Source of the DNA: Pseudoalteromonas sp. T1lg75 | GTDB lineage: Bacteria; Pseudomonadota; Gammaproteobacteria; Enterobacterales; Alteromonadaceae | NCBI RefSeq assembly: GCF_002964705.1 | Contig: NZ_PQCD01000062.1 | Coordinates: 1-60,248 of the forward strand | Length of the DNA stretch: 60,248 nucleotides | Reading direction: 5' to 3' | Notes under the pieces: generated by a model | Databases searched by the model: none | The model's input: only the letters and a program-made list of their open reading frames with translations | What the model was told of the DNA's origin: nothing | Shown here: positions 18,116 through 28,112 of the stretch, piece by piece | Position numbering within the stretch: position 1 is the first letter of the stretch | Layout: every line of letters begins with the position of its first letter | Position numbers and translations under genes: made by a program

Positions 18116-19261
18116 CTATTCTACTCTAAGTTTCTCTAAGGTAAGGCGAATATCCTCACCAATTGGGGTCATATCGCTAAAGTGCATGGTTGGCACCTGG
18201 GCCATGGCCGTAAAGGGGCCCATAGTTAACAGCCCTTTGGCATCGCTGCCCATTAATTTTGGCGCAATATAAACAATGTAGCTATCTATCAGTTGCTGCT
18301 GTGCCATGGCACCGGCCAGGGTCGCGCCCGCCTCTAGCCAGACTGAGTTAATGTCACGCTGCGCCAGCTCTACCAGCAGAGCGTCGAGATTAATCTGACC
18401 ATTTTCCAGGCCTTCGCACATCAGCTCGGTTACATTGTTGGGCCACATGGGCTGTTTATCAAGCTCTTTGCGCGTCACACTGGCTGTGCGTGAGCGAACT
18501 ATTAATATCTCACCGGGCTGTTGAAAAAGCGCTAAATCGGGAGTCAGCCGATAGCGGCTATCTAAGATCACCCGCAGCGGTTGACGCACTTCGGGCAAGA
18601 CATATTCGGCCAGTTGCGTGTCGTCCAGGCGTACATTGAGCTTGGCATCGTCCACCAACACGGTATCTGCTCCGCTTAAAATGGCACAATGCTGGGCACG
18701 TAATGTATGTACATCTTTACGTGCTTCTGGGCCTGTTATCCATTTACTCTCACCATTGGCCAAGGCGGTTTTACCGTCCAGGCTGGCGGCGAGCTTACAG
18801 GTAACATAAGGGCGCCCAGTGCGCATGCGCTTTAAAAAGCCCAGGTTTAACTGTTCGGCTTCATCACCGAGTAAGCCGGATGCGACCTCTATGCCCGCCT
18901 CGGCCAGCATTTTCATGCCGCGACCGCTGACTTGCGGATTAGGGTCTTGCATGGCGCAAATGACTTTTGCCACCTTGGCCTTGATCAGGGCGCCGGCACA
19001 GGGACCAGTGCGACCGGTATGGCTGCAGGGCTCAAGCGTTACATAGGCGGTGGCGCCTTGGGCATTATTCCCCGCCGCCGCCAGGGCATGCACTTCGGCA
19101 TGTGGGGTACCGGCCTGTTGGTGAAAGCCTTCGCCTATCACTTCGCCATTTTTAACCAGCACACAGCCGACATTGGGATTGGGTGTGGTGGTGAATCGCC
19201 CTTGATAAGCAAGCTCAATGGCTCGGCGCATATAGCGCTTATCGTCCGCAGTGAAGATCAT
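18116..19261 (-). CDS. ribD: RibD, pyrimidine deaminase/reductase
   Basis: Bifunctional enzyme for the second and third steps of riboflavin synthesis. The N-terminal deaminase has the zinc motifs PHAEVHAL and EPCSHTGRTGPC; the C-terminal NADPH-dependent reductase starts around residue 150 with RPYVTCKLAASLDGKTALANGESKWITG. Length 381 is normal. It begins 1 bp after nrdR and ends 2 bp before ribE, so the genes are tightly coupled. Confidence 0.96.
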   Translation of the reverse strand: MIFTADDKRYMRRAIELAYQGRFTTTPNPNVGCVLVKNGEVIGEGFHQQAGTPHAEVHALAAAGNNAQGATAYVTLEPCSHTGRTGPCAGALIKAKVAKVICAMQDPNPQVSGRGMKMLAEAGIEVASGLLGDEAEQLNLGFLKRMRTGRPYVTCKLAASLDGKTALANGESKWITGPEARKDVHTLRAQHCAILSGADTVLVDDAKLNVRLDDTQLAEYVLPEVRQPLRVILDSRYRLTPDLALFQQPGEILIVRSRTASVTRKELDKQPMWPNNVTELMCEGLENGQINLDALLVELAQRDINSVWLEAGATLAGAMAQQQLIDSYIVYIAPKLMGSDAKGLLTMGPFTAMAQVPTMHFSDMTPIGEDIRLTLEKLRVE

Positions 19262-19262
19262 T

Positions 19263-19712
19263 TTAGTCTCCTAGGCGGGCGATTTCTTCACCGAATTCAC
19301 GGATATCTTCAAACGAGCGATAGACGGAGGCAAAGCGCACATAAGCAACCTTATCCAGGCCTTTCAGTGCTTCCATAATGCATTCGCCGATCAACTGTGA
19401 ACTGACTTCACGTTCACCGGTGGCACGAATTTGTGATTTGATTTGATGCACCACTTCATCGACTTGTTCTGTTTTTACTGGTCGACGCTCTAATGCGCGG
19501 TGCAGGCCATTTTGCAACTTGTCTTCATTAAAAGGCTCACGCGAACCATCGCGTTTGATCACCCGCGGCATCACCAATTCCGCCCCTTCGAAGGTGGTAA
19601 AACGTTCATGGCAGTCATTGCATTCGCGACGGCGACGAACCTGGTGGCCACCACCGACCAGACGTGAGTCAATAACCTTGGTGTCTTTAGCGCTGCAGAA
19701 AGGACAATGCAT
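19263..19712 (-). CDS. nrdR: NrdR, repressor of ribonucleotide reductase genes
   Basis: A 149-residue transcription factor with a zinc ribbon (C3-P-F-C6 and C31-N-D-C34 in [12 protein letters not shown] and [13 protein letters not shown]) and an ATP-cone domain. It senses ATP/dATP and represses nrd operons. ATG 19712 gives the exact family length; the open frame extends to 19775 through the glyA terminator. It heads the riboflavin operon. Confidence 0.96.
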   Translation of the reverse strand: MHCPFCSAKDTKVIDSRLVGGGHQVRRRRECNDCHERFTTFEGAELVMPRVIKRDGSREPFNEDKLQNGLHRALERRPVKTEQVDEVVHQIKSQIRATGEREVSSQLIGECIMEALKGLDKVAYVRFASVYRSFEDIREFGEEIARLGD

Positions 19713-19735
19713 AGTGAATGGGATTCCTGTAGATA

Positions 19736-19763
19736 ACAAAAAGGCCGCAAAAATTGCGGCCTT
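19736..19763 (-). terminator. Terminator of glyA
   Basis: On the minus strand AAAGGCCGCAA and TTGCGGCCTTT form a stem around a short T-rich loop, followed by TTTGTTATC. It lies between glyA and nrdR and sets glyA apart as its own transcription unit. Confidence 0.85.
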
Positions 19764-19803
19764 TATCATACACAAATGTTTGTGTAATAGCTATTTCACA
19801 CTG

Positions 19804-21060
19804 TTATGCGTAAACAGGGAACTTAGCGCAAATTGCTTTCACTTTTTCTTTTACTTGTGCCTGAACATCTGTGTTGTCGATGTTATCAAGTACATCACAG
19901 ATCCAGCCCGCTAGCTCTTTCGCTTCGGCTTCTTTAAAACCACGGCGAGTGATAGCCGGAGAACCAATACGCAGACCCGAAGTTACAAACGGTGAACGTG
20001 GATCATTTGGTACCGAGTTCTTGTTTACCGTGATGTTGGCATTGCCAAGGGCAGCATCGGCATCTTTACCTGTGATGTCTTTATCAATCAGGTCAAGAAG
20101 GAACAGGTGGTTGTCGGTTTTACCCGATACTACCTTGTAACCGCGCTCTTGTAGCACTTCAACCATGGCTTGAGCATTGGCAACAACCTGCTGCTGGTAT
20201 GCTTTAAACTCAGGCTGTAGTGCTTCTTTGAAAGCAACCGCTTTAGCCGCGATTACGTGACATAGAGGACCACCCTGGCCACCTGGGAATACGGCGCTGT
20301 TTAGCTTTTTGTAGATCTCTTCATCGCCACAGTTAGAAATGATTAGACCACCACGAGGACCGGCTAGTGTCTTGTGCGTTGTGGTTGTTACTACGTGCGC
20401 GTAAGGTACTGGGCTTGGGTATACGCCAGCGGCGATAAGACCCGCCACGTGAGCCATATCAACAAACAGGTACGCACCTACTTTGTCAGCGATTTCACGG
20501 AAACGTTTCCAGTCAACAATACCTGAGTAAGCAGAGAAACCACCGATGATCATTTTTGGCTTGTGCTCTAGCGCTAGCGCTTCAACCTGATCGTAATCGA
20601 TTTCACCGGTTGCTTCATTTAGGCCGTACTGAATTGCGTTGTACATTTTGCCTGAGAAGTTTACGTGTGCACCGTGAGTCAAGTGACCACCGTGTGCCAG
20701 GCTCATACCTAGTACGGTATCGTGTGGCTGAAGTAGTGCTTGGAAAACAGCGGCGTTTGCTTGTGAGCCCGCGTGCGGCTGTACGTTTGCGTATTCGGTG
20801 CCGAATAGCTCGTTCGCACGGTCAATAGCCAGTTGTTCAACCACGTCAACATGCTCACAACCACCGTAGTAACGCTTACCCGGGTAGCCTTCTGCATATT
20901 TGTTAGTTAGCTGTGAACCCTGGGCTTCAAGTACGCGTGGGCTACAGTAGTTTTCTGATGCGATAAGCTCGATGTGCTCTTCTTGACGAGCTACTTCTGC
21001 GTTCATCGCATTAGCTAATTCTGGGTCAAAGTCTGCAATGTTCATGTTACGTTCTAACAT
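19804..21060 (-). CDS. glyA: Serine hydroxymethyltransferase
   Basis: PLP enzyme interconverting serine and glycine with transfer of a one-carbon unit to tetrahydrofolate. The PLP lysine is in [16 protein letters not shown] and the substrate-binding N-terminal block is [21 protein letters not shown] 21060 ([11 protein letters not shown]) has AGGAG upstream and gives 418 residues, aligning with E. coli GlyA; the frame continues to 21078. Confidence 0.97.
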   Translation of the reverse strand: MLERNMNIADFDPELANAMNAEVARQEEHIELIASENYCSPRVLEAQGSQLTNKYAEGYPGKRYYGGCEHVDVVEQLAIDRANELFGTEYANVQPHAGSQANAAVFQALLQPHDTVLGMSLAHGGHLTHGAHVNFSGKMYNAIQYGLNEATGEIDYDQVEALALEHKPKMIIGGFSAYSGIVDWKRFREIADKVGAYLFVDMAHVAGLIAAGVYPSPVPYAHVVTTTTHKTLAGPRGGLIISNCGDEEIYKKLNSAVFPGGQGGPLCHVIAAKAVAFKEALQPEFKAYQQQVVANAQAMVEVLQERGYKVVSGKTDNHLFLLDLIDKDITGKDADAALGNANITVNKNSVPNDPRSPFVTSGLRIGSPAITRRGFKEAEAKELAGWICDVLDNIDNTDVQAQVKEKVKAICAKFPVYA

Positions 21061-21104
21061 GCTGTCTCCTAGGTGCAACGTGATTGTCGATATGAAAGGC
21101 CGCT

Positions 21105-21133
21105 ATTGTACGCGTAAACGGCGCGTTTGCCTA
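21105..21133 (-). promoter_or_regulatory. Candidate glyA promoter
   Basis: Minus-strand TAGGCA (21128-21133), 17-bp spacer and TACAAT (21105-21110). The GC-rich spacer GCAAACGCGCCGTTTACG contains a partly symmetrical GCAAACG/CGTTTACG that recalls a purine-regulon operator but is not a clean PurR box. Confidence 0.5.
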
Positions 21134-21254
21134 TTGGCTAAGGGTGAGGTTATTTAAACAGGGATTGAATTTTTTTCACAGCCCTAAAAGAATGATATTT
21201 TTTTATCTCGTACATAAATAATTTAAATTAATTTTTAAAAAGTTATTTTCATTG

Positions 21255-24200
21255 CTAATGAAAGAATCGACTCTTTAGAATTAAAGCCGGTAACTTATCG
21301 CTGTGATCGATTAAACGCCCGGCAATCACATGCACCACCCCCTGATGATGCTCCACCACACCTTTAACCTCCAGCAGGCGAGCCGTTAAAAACGCTTTTT
21401 GCTGGGCCTTGGCGGTAGCCAGCCACACCACCACATTGATATTGCCGGTGTCATCTTCCAAGGTTAAAAAGGTCACCCCCGCGGCACTGCCCGGCGACTG
21501 ACGCCCGGTGACCAAACCGGCAATGGTTACACTGGCACCATTACGGCATTGGCTTAATTCGCTGGCTTTCTTAGCATTGCTAAACAGGCCTTGCTGGCGT
21601 AAATAGGTTAATGGATGCGCTCCCATATTAACGCCCATACTGGCGCAGTCTTCCAGGGTATCCTGGATGCCGCTGGGCGCCGCCAAGACCGCCGCTTCCT
21701 CCATAATGCTTTCATCGTCGGCAAAGAGGGGCAAACGCTGCTGTTTATCCATAATTTGCCAGCGGCTGTTAAACCTGTCCTTGGCAATGGCCGCCAGGGC
21801 ATTGCTGCTGGCCAGCGTTTCCAGCTCCCCTTCTTGTAAACCATGATGGTAAAGCTCACTAATGCTGCGATAGCCCGACGCGGGGCGCTGCGCAATCAGC
21901 TTATCTGCACTTGCCGCGCTAAAGCCCTTGATACAGCAAAAACCCAAACGCACGGCGAAGTGCTCGCCCTGACGTATGACCTGATGCTCCCAGAGGGAGT
22001 GATTTACGTCTACGGCCAGTATGTTGATATTGTGACGCCGAGCATCCTGTACCAGTTGGTCGAGGGAATAAAAGCCCATGGGTAAGCTGTTTGCCAAGGC
22101 GCAGAAAAACACCTCGGGGTAATAGTATTTTAAATAGGCCGACACATAGGCCAACACAGCAAAACTGGCTGAGTGGGACTCGGGAAAGCCATACTCGCCA
22201 AAACCACAAATTTGCTGATAGATACGCTCGGCAAACTGATAGTCATAACCGCGCTGCAGCATGCCATCGATCAGCTTTTGTTTAAACTGGGTCAGCTCGC
22301 CGTCGCGTTTCCACTTGGCCATGGCACGGCGCAGTTGATCGGCCTCACCCCCGCTGAACCCAGCCGCAACCATGGCCACCTTGATCACCTGCTCCTGGAA
22401 AATGGGCACTCCCAAAGTGCGCTTTAATACCTGCTCTACCTGCTTGGAGGGGTATTCCACCGCTTCATCGCCGTCACGGCGGCGTAAATAGGGATGCACC
22501 ATATCCCCTTGAATTGGCCCGGGACGCACAATGGCGATTTGGATCACCAGGTCGTAGTAACAGCGCGGCTTCAGGCGTGGCAGCATGCTCATTTGCGCCC
22601 GCGATTCGATTTGAAACACGCCCACGGTATCGGCCTTTTGCAACATGGCAAATACCTGAGGGTCGTCCCCCAGGCGAGTAATATCGGCAATGCTAATACT
22701 GTGTTGATAATGTTTTTCCAAGAGCTTAAAGCTGCGTTGAATAGCGCTCAACATACCCAAGGCCAGCACATCCACCTTAAGCAGTTTTAAACTCTCCAGA
22801 TCGTCTTTATCCCACTGGATCACGGTGCGCTCAAGCATGGCTGCATTCTCAACGGGCACCAGCTCATGCAGCGGTCCTTCGGAGATCACAAAGCCACCCA
22901 CATGCTGTGACAGATGCCGGGGAAAACCCTTTATTTCATCCACCAAACGGAAAAAATGCTGGTTAATGCTTGCCTCAGGGTCTAGCCCGAGTTGGATCAG
23001 CTGCGCCTGCCATTGGCCACCGCCGTGGCGGCGATTAAGCTGCTTAATGTAATAATCGAGCTGAGTGTCGCTAAAACCAAGGGCCTTGCCCACATCGCGC
23101 ATGGCACTTTTTAAGCGATAGGTGATCACGGTCGCGGCCAGGGCGGCGCGTTGACGACCATATTTTTGATAAATGTATTGGAAGACTTCCTCGCGCCTTT
23201 GGTGTTCAAAATCGACATCAATATCCGGCGGCTCATTGCGCTCTTTGGAGATAAAGCGCTCGAACAAAACATCGATTTGTCTGGGATCGACGGCGGTAAT
23301 TTCCAGGCAATAGCAGACCACAGAGTTCGCCGCAGAGCCCCGCCCCTGGTACAAGATATCGCGGAGTTTGGCGAATTGCACTATATCGTGAATAGTCAAA
23401 AAGAAGGGCTCATAGCCTTGCTCGGCGATAAGGGCGAGCTCTTTGTCTATGGTGGCTTGGATCGCTGGCGGCGCTGCCCCCTTAAAACGCTTCCTCGCCC
23501 CTTGTTCTACCAGGGATTTAAGATGTTCGCTGGCGCTTAGACCTTGCGGCACCAGTTCATAGGGGTACTGATAACTGAGCTCATCCAGATTAAAGGCGCA
23601 GCTTTGCGCAATCTGCTCACTGGTTGCCAACTGGGCCGGACTGAATAGCTTTGCTAATTTGTCCAAAGGGCGCAAAGCCCGCTCGGCATTGGCTAACAGG
23701 CTCGGTCCTAGCGAAGACACGGTTTGCCCTTGCTTAATGGCACTGAGCACATGCTGTAAAGGCAATCGCTCCGGCGTGTGCATTAGCACGGCACCGAGCG
23801 CCACTTCGCTTATCTGCCATTGCTCGCTCAGGGTGCGCACATAGGCCAATTGCTCTGGTTCAAAACCATTGAGTTCGCGGCGAACACCCAGATAAAGCTG
23901 ATCGCCATAATGGCGTTGCAACCAGGGCCCCCAGTGTCTATCCGACACTTTTGCTGCTTCGCTGCGCCCATGTACGAGCCAGATCAGAATGCAGCCTTTG
24001 AGGGTTTTTAAATCCCATTCACTGAGTTGATAGCGCCCTTTTTCACAACGCCTGCGAGCATTGGTGATCACCCGACAGAGTTGGCTGTACGCCGACTTGG
24101 TGGGGCACAACACCACCAACTCTAATTCCTCGTAGCAAAGGTAACTGCCGACGATCAGCTTAATGGGCAATTGCTGCGCCTTGATGTGGCTATGGGCCCT

Positions 24201-24350
24201 GACCACCCCCGCCACCGAACATTCATCGCATAAGGCCAGGGCGCTATAACCCAGCTCCGCGGCCTTACTTATGAGCTCCTCCGGGTGCGAGGCCCCGGTT
24301 AAAAAGCTGAAATTACTTTGACAAAATAATTCACTGTACGTGCCGGCCAT
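21255..24350 (-). CDS. dnaE2: DnaE2/ImuC error-prone DNA polymerase
   Basis: A C-family polymerase of 1031 residues, shorter than replicative DnaE. An N-terminal PHP domain (SNFSFLTGASHPEELISKAAELGYSALAL, about residues 12-40) is followed by the polymerase core with the catalytic acidic motif PDIDVDFEH and a C-terminal OB fold. QRLPLF near residue 890 is a good beta-clamp-binding motif. It works with ImuA and ImuB in damage-induced translesion synthesis. The start overlaps the imuB stop (TGATG). A weak AT-rich hairpin with a T-rich tail overlaps its stop codon. Confidence 0.95.
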   Translation of the reverse strand: MAGTYSELFCQSNFSFLTGASHPEELISKAAELGYSALALCDECSVAGVVRAHSHIKAQQLPIKLIVGSYLCYEELELVVLCPTKSAYSQLCRVITNARRRCEKGRYQLSEWDLKTLKGCILIWLVHGRSEAAKVSDRHWGPWLQRHYGDQLYLGVRRELNGFEPEQLAYVRTLSEQWQISEVALGAVLMHTPERLPLQHVLSAIKQGQTVSSLGPSLLANAERALRPLDKLAKLFSPAQLATSEQIAQSCAFNLDELSYQYPYELVPQGLSASEHLKSLVEQGARKRFKGAAPPAIQATIDKELALIAEQGYEPFFLTIHDIVQFAKLRDILYQGRGSAANSVVCYCLEITAVDPRQIDVLFERFISKERNEPPDIDVDFEHQRREEVFQYIYQKYGRQRAALAATVITYRLKSAMRDVGKALGFSDTQLDYYIKQLNRRHGGGQWQAQLIQLGLDPEASINQHFFRLVDEIKGFPRHLSQHVGGFVISEGPLHELVPVENAAMLERTVIQWDKDDLESLKLLKVDVLALGMLSAIQRSFKLLEKHYQHSISIADITRLGDDPQVFAMLQKADTVGVFQIESRAQMSMLPRLKPRCYYDLVIQIAIVRPGPIQGDMVHPYLRRRDGDEAVEYPSKQVEQVLKRTLGVPIFQEQVIKVAMVAAGFSGGEADQLRRAMAKWKRDGELTQFKQKLIDGMLQRGYDYQFAERIYQQICGFGEYGFPESHSASFAVLAYVSAYLKYYYPEVFFCALANSLPMGFYSLDQLVQDARRHNINILAVDVNHSLWEHQVIRQGEHFAVRLGFCCIKGFSAASADKLIAQRPASGYRSISELYHHGLQEGELETLASSNALAAIAKDRFNSRWQIMDKQQRLPLFADDESIMEEAAVLAAPSGIQDTLEDCASMGVNMGAHPLTYLRQQGLFSNAKKASELSQCRNGASVTIAGLVTGRQSPGSAAGVTFLTLEDDTGNINVVVWLATAKAQQKAFLTARLLEVKGVVEHHQGVVHVIAGRLIDHSDKLPALILKSRFFH

Positions 24351-25759
24351 CAGGCAAAATACCCCTGAATAAACCAGCCCTTGTGTTTATCCCTAAACAC
24401 CCAGCACAACTGGCCACGACTGTTTTCACCGATATAATAATCGCGCTCTAACTGCGCTTGCTGCCACCAATGACTTTGGATCCGCTCCGGGCCGCGCAGT
24501 AAACAAAGTTGCTCCTGTAAGGGGGTGGGTTCGATCATAAAATTGGGTCGCAAGAGGGCCTGCGTTGATGCGGGCAGCCTATCTTGATAAGGATGCAAGG
24601 TGGCCTCCTGCACCTGAGTAAATTCGGGAATATGCGCCCGCCCCGGTTGCAGACGATAGCAATGCTGCGGCCCTAAACGGGCGTTGAGCATACTCAGCAG
24701 TTGTTGCTTTGCCAGCCCCTGCTGGCGTTTGGCAAAAAGGTTTTCGCTGTGACCGTCGGCGCTGACAAATTCCTCGCACTGCAAACGTATGGCAATGACC
24801 GGCGCCGGTAGCACTAAGGCCGCCAGCTTAATTTCCAGCAAGGCCTGCCAGGGAGCCAGCTGTCCTTGTGGCTCAACACTGTCTAAGCAGAGTTCCAGTG
24901 CCACTTGCTCGCGAAAAATAAGACTAAAAACCAGGCGTTGAGTATGCAATTGATGTTGGCGCAGATAACGACACAAACACTCACACAACTGAGTTAAAGG
25001 CTGTAATAAACGCTCACTGTTATCGATTTCAAAATTCAGCTCCCGACTTTCACTAAAGCTCTGGGTCGGCTGGTAAAAGCGATAATACCCGGACTTTTTC
25101 GCTAGGCCCGCATGGGGCAGTTGCCCCTGTAGGCGGGTTAAATAATCCACCACCTCATAATGAAAGCGCTGGCGCAGCTGATCCATGGGCAGGGCCTGAA
25201 GCTGCTCGACCCGCTCAATGCCTAAGCGCGCCAATTGCTGTTTATGCTCGGCTGCGAGTAAGAGATCCGTCACCTCAACGCGGGCAAGATGCTGGCGACA
25301 GACGCTTGCCTCATCACTGATAAAGTTCAGTTGCTCGCGGGCCAAGAGCTCCGCCGCCTCCATGCTCTCTCCCGAGGCATAGTAAAAATGCGGCACAAAG
25401 GCACGAATAACCGGCGCTAAGGCGTCAAAAAGCTGCTCTGTGCTGGGATAGAGAGCCCGCATACTGGTGGCCACCACAATCAAACTATCACTGCCGGCCA
25501 GGATGATGTCGCCACAGACTTGATAGCAGTGCGCCGCGAGCTCCTGCAATAATTGCCGCTCCAGCTCAGGCTCATAGGGATACACTTGTAAGGTGGCGCA
25601 CAGCGCCGCGGCACTGGCCAGGCCCATACCCAAGCGCACACCCAGACGCTGCGCCGCAGCATTTACTTGCACCACATGCTCTTTGGCCACCAACACCGCC
25701 GGCTCCTGCAACTGCCGACGCTGCAATTGCAAGTGCGCACAATACACAGCCAAATACAT
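24350..25759 (-). CDS. imuB: ImuB, inactive Y-family polymerase hub
   Basis: A 469-residue Y-family polymerase homologue. The first strand reads YLAVYCAHLQLQ where active Y polymerases have a metal-binding DxD-type motif, and no replacement acidic pair is evident, so it is catalytically dead as known for ImuB, which scaffolds the mutasome. Helix-hairpin-helix-like residues (LARLGIERVEQLQALP) lie near 190. It starts immediately after the imuA stop (TAA ATG) and is coupled to dnaE2 downstream. Confidence 0.93.
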   Translation of the reverse strand: MYLAVYCAHLQLQRRQLQEPAVLVAKEHVVQVNAAAQRLGVRLGMGLASAAALCATLQVYPYEPELERQLLQELAAHCYQVCGDIILAGSDSLIVVATSMRALYPSTEQLFDALAPVIRAFVPHFYYASGESMEAAELLAREQLNFISDEASVCRQHLARVEVTDLLLAAEHKQQLARLGIERVEQLQALPMDQLRQRFHYEVVDYLTRLQGQLPHAGLAKKSGYYRFYQPTQSFSESRELNFEIDNSERLLQPLTQLCECLCRYLRQHQLHTQRLVFSLIFREQVALELCLDSVEPQGQLAPWQALLEIKLAALVLPAPVIAIRLQCEEFVSADGHSENLFAKRQQGLAKQQLLSMLNARLGPQHCYRLQPGRAHIPEFTQVQEATLHPYQDRLPASTQALLRPNFMIEPTPLQEQLCLLRGPERIQSHWWQQAQLERDYYIGENSRGQLCWVFRDKHKGWFIQGYFA

Positions 25760-26467
25760 TTACCCTACCTCACAGTGCTGGGCAGCCGGTTGCAGCTGCG
25801 TCAAAGATGATGCCATTTTTTTGTGGCTATGGCGGAGAAAGGGCCAGAGCTGCACCTTACTCAAGGTCACCTCGCCACGGGCAAAACGCCCTTGCTGACG
25901 CAATAAAACAAGCTGCAAGTCTTGTTGCTGCTGTTGCAATCGCATACTGATTTGCACCGGTAAGGCTGCGCTTTGACACTGGTAATCCACCAGCACCAGG
26001 AGCGCCTGCGATTGCTGACACGCCAGGCTAAAGCGCCGCGCCTGAGTAAACGACAGACCTTGATGCCACAACCACACCAGGGCACAACTGCTGCTGCGAC
26101 TGCATTGCTCTGCGGCCCACAGCGCATGCGCCGTACTTTGCGGGCGTAAAATCAGTAAGCGGGCAGGAGCAACACCTTGGGCAAGCAACCATTGGATACA
26201 GGGCTCTGCCGGCGGATTAATGAGCACCACCAGGCCTTGCTCGCGCGCCTTCACCAACGCCCCCTGTAGCAGGGTAAATTCGCCTATGGCCGGCTCGCTG
26301 CTAAGGTGGATCACCCCGCTCTGCGGCCAGCCGCCGCCAAGCAGCCGATCCAGGGCCGAAAAACCACTGCTAAGCACCGTCTCGCTTTCTTGCTGCTCTG
26401 CGCCACGGTCTTGATTGGCGCTGAAGATCAGTCCTTGATGGTGCATCGCTGCTAAAGTTGTGTTCAT
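25760..26467 (-). CDS. imuA: ImuA, RecA/SulA-like mutasome protein
   Basis: A 235-residue RecA-fold protein (SGFSALDRLLGGGWPQSGVIHLSSEPAIGEFTLLQGAL) in which the Walker A loop is degraded, as in other ImuA proteins; it acts with ImuB and DnaE2 and contacts RecA. The start is placed at ATG 26467 because the longer open frame (to 26527) would run through the LexA operator. It is the first gene of the SOS cassette imuA-imuB-dnaE2. Confidence 0.92.
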   Translation of the reverse strand: MNTTLAAMHHQGLIFSANQDRGAEQQESETVLSSGFSALDRLLGGGWPQSGVIHLSSEPAIGEFTLLQGALVKAREQGLVVLINPPAEPCIQWLLAQGVAPARLLILRPQSTAHALWAAEQCSRSSSCALVWLWHQGLSFTQARRFSLACQQSQALLVLVDYQCQSAALPVQISMRLQQQQQDLQLVLLRQQGRFARGEVTLSKVQLWPFLRHSHKKMASSLTQLQPAAQHCEVG

Positions 26468-26483
26468 CCACACCACCTCAAAA

Positions 26484-26503
26484 TACTGTATATAAATACA
26501 GTA
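26484..26503. promoter_or_regulatory. LexA (SOS) box of imuA-imuB-dnaE2
   Basis: TACTGTATATAAATACAGTA, a full-length 20-bp LexA operator with CTGT-N8-ACAG and AT-rich centre, lies 17 bp upstream of the imuA ATG. It predicts tight LexA repression and strong damage induction of the cassette. Confidence 0.95.
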
Positions 26504-26580
26504 TAAATGATTTTCGCGGATGCACAAAGGATCGATTTTATTCGAGCAAAAAGACAGGTGCAGAGGCTTGCCAGGAGGAG

Positions 26581-26615
26581 GAAAACAAAAAAGCCCAGCG
26601 TGTTGAGCTGGGCTT
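26581..26615 (-). terminator. Terminator of cobO-btuF
   Basis: Minus-strand AAGCCCAGC, 7-nt loop, GCTGGGCTT followed by TTTTGTTTTC, located 32 bp after the btuF stop. Confidence 0.88.
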
Positions 26616-26646
26616 GTAAGAAACTGAAGAAGCTAAAAACACCTTA

Positions 26647-27516
26647 TTACGAATTAATAGCCAGGCATAGTTTGCTAATACCGTCGAGTATTCGGGTGCT
26701 GTAGCGATGCAGCAAATCGGCATCAATGGCGCGGATCGCCTTATTTTTTACCGCCGGGATCATGCCCCATCGTTGCCACTGCCGGGTTTGTTCGACAGCG
26801 CTTTTTTCACTGCTTAACACGATAATATCGGGTTTCGCCAGAGCGACATTTTCGACGCTTACCTGCGGATAGTCGGTGCTGTTATCGGCAAAGACATTCT
26901 CGCCGCCACACAGGGTAATCGCCTTGCCAATCAAGGTGTTGTTATTGACCGTCATCATGGGCGCCGACCAAAGCTGATAAAACACCTTGGGTCTTTGCTC
27001 CTCGGAGCGCTGATAATCGTGTTGCAAGCGCTCATAACCTTGCTCGAATTGTGCGGCCACCCGCTCGCTCTGGGCCACATTACCGGTGAGCTTTCCTAGT
27101 TGTCTCAACTCGGTGGCAATGTCCTCCACCCCTTGTATGTTACTGATATACAAGGGCACCCCTAAGCGTTCCAGGGTTTCCACATCAGCCGCCTTATTGC
27201 CACCTTGCCACACCACTACCAAGGTGGGTTTTAATGCCAGTATTTTCTCTATTTGCACCCCGTAATAGCCACCAACACGAGGCAAGGCCTTGGCTTGCTC
27301 CGGGTAGTCGGCATGATCGACGCTGGCCACTAGGTGCTCGCCGGCGCCTATGGCATAGAGGTTTTCCACTATATGGGGAGAAAGGGCGACAATACGCTGC
27401 TGTGCCTTAGGTTCTTCACTTGCAGCCGCACTTGCACCCGCGCCTACAGCCGCGCTTGCAGCCGTACTGGCAAAAAAGAACACCGTAAAGGTCGCTAACC
27501 AGCGAGAGATGGCCAT
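26647..27516 (-). CDS. btuF: BtuF, cobalamin-binding periplasmic protein
   Basis: A class III periplasmic binding protein of the B12 importer BtuCDF. A signal peptide (RWLATFTVFFFASTAASA) is followed by an Ala/Gly-rich stretch and then the binding lobes (RIVALSPHIVENLYAIGAGEHLVASVDHADYP, beginning near residue 40, and KPDIIVLSSEKSAV). It overlaps the cobO stop by one base (TAATG). The Ala-rich spacer (AAVGAGASAAAS) between signal peptide and first lobe is longer than usual. Its transporter partners lie 12 kb away at 39.0-40.8 kb. Confidence 0.9.
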   Translation of the reverse strand: MAISRWLATFTVFFFASTAASAAVGAGASAAASEEPKAQQRIVALSPHIVENLYAIGAGEHLVASVDHADYPEQAKALPRVGGYYGVQIEKILALKPTLVVVWQGGNKAADVETLERLGVPLYISNIQGVEDIATELRQLGKLTGNVAQSERVAAQFEQGYERLQHDYQRSEEQRPKVFYQLWSAPMMTVNNNTLIGKAITLCGGENVFADNSTDYPQVSVENVALAKPDIIVLSSEKSAVEQTRQWQRWGMIPAVKNKAIRAIDADLLHRYSTRILDGISKLCLAINS

Positions 27517-28112
27517 TAGTAATCAAACCCTGCGCGTGCCTTAATCCCGGCATCGAAGGCGTGTTTCACATTGCGCACCTCACTGACGGTGTCGGCAAGC
27601 TCCACTAAACGACGGTGGGCACCGCGCCCGGTGACGATCACAGATTGCATTTTCGGTCGATTTGCCAGCGCCTCCAGTACCTCATCTAAATCGATATAGT
27701 CGTAGGTCAGCATATAGGTGAGCTCATCAAGAAGGACTAGATCCAGGCTCTCGTCGGCAAGAAATTGCTTGGCCTGTTGCCAGGTTGCCTGCGCCGCCTG
27801 AGTGTCGGCCTCACGGTTTTGCGTCTCCCAGGTAAAGCCGGTTTTCATCACCGCAAAGGGCACCCCCACCTGCTCCAGCAGGTTGCGCTCGCCACACTCC
27901 CACAGGCCCTTAATAAACTGTACTACCGCCGCTTTTTGCCCATGACCGACGCAGCGTGCCACGGTACCAAAGCCCGAGGTCGACTTGCCCTTGCCATTGC
28001 CGGTGATCACCTGCAATATGCCCTGCTCCGTTTGCGCCTGCTCAATACGCTTATCCACTTCGACCTTTACTTTTTGTTGGCGCTTTTGATGCTGCGCATT
28101 TTTATCCGTCAT
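27516..28112 (-). CDS. cobO: Cob(I)alamin/cobyrinate adenosyltransferase, BtuR/CobO type
   Basis: A 198-residue enzyme that adenosylates corrinoids. The P-loop ITGNGKGKSTSGFGTVARCVGHG, the Walker-B-like LDLVLLDELTYMLTYDYID and the C-terminal VTGRGAHRRLVELADTVSEV are all family hallmarks. It is co-transcribed with btuF and supports uptake and activation of scavenged corrinoids. Confidence 0.94.
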   Translation of the reverse strand: MTDKNAQHQKRQQKVKVEVDKRIEQAQTEQGILQVITGNGKGKSTSGFGTVARCVGHGQKAAVVQFIKGLWECGERNLLEQVGVPFAVMKTGFTWETQNREADTQAAQATWQQAKQFLADESLDLVLLDELTYMLTYDYIDLDEVLEALANRPKMQSVIVTGRGAHRRLVELADTVSEVRNVKHAFDAGIKARAGFDY

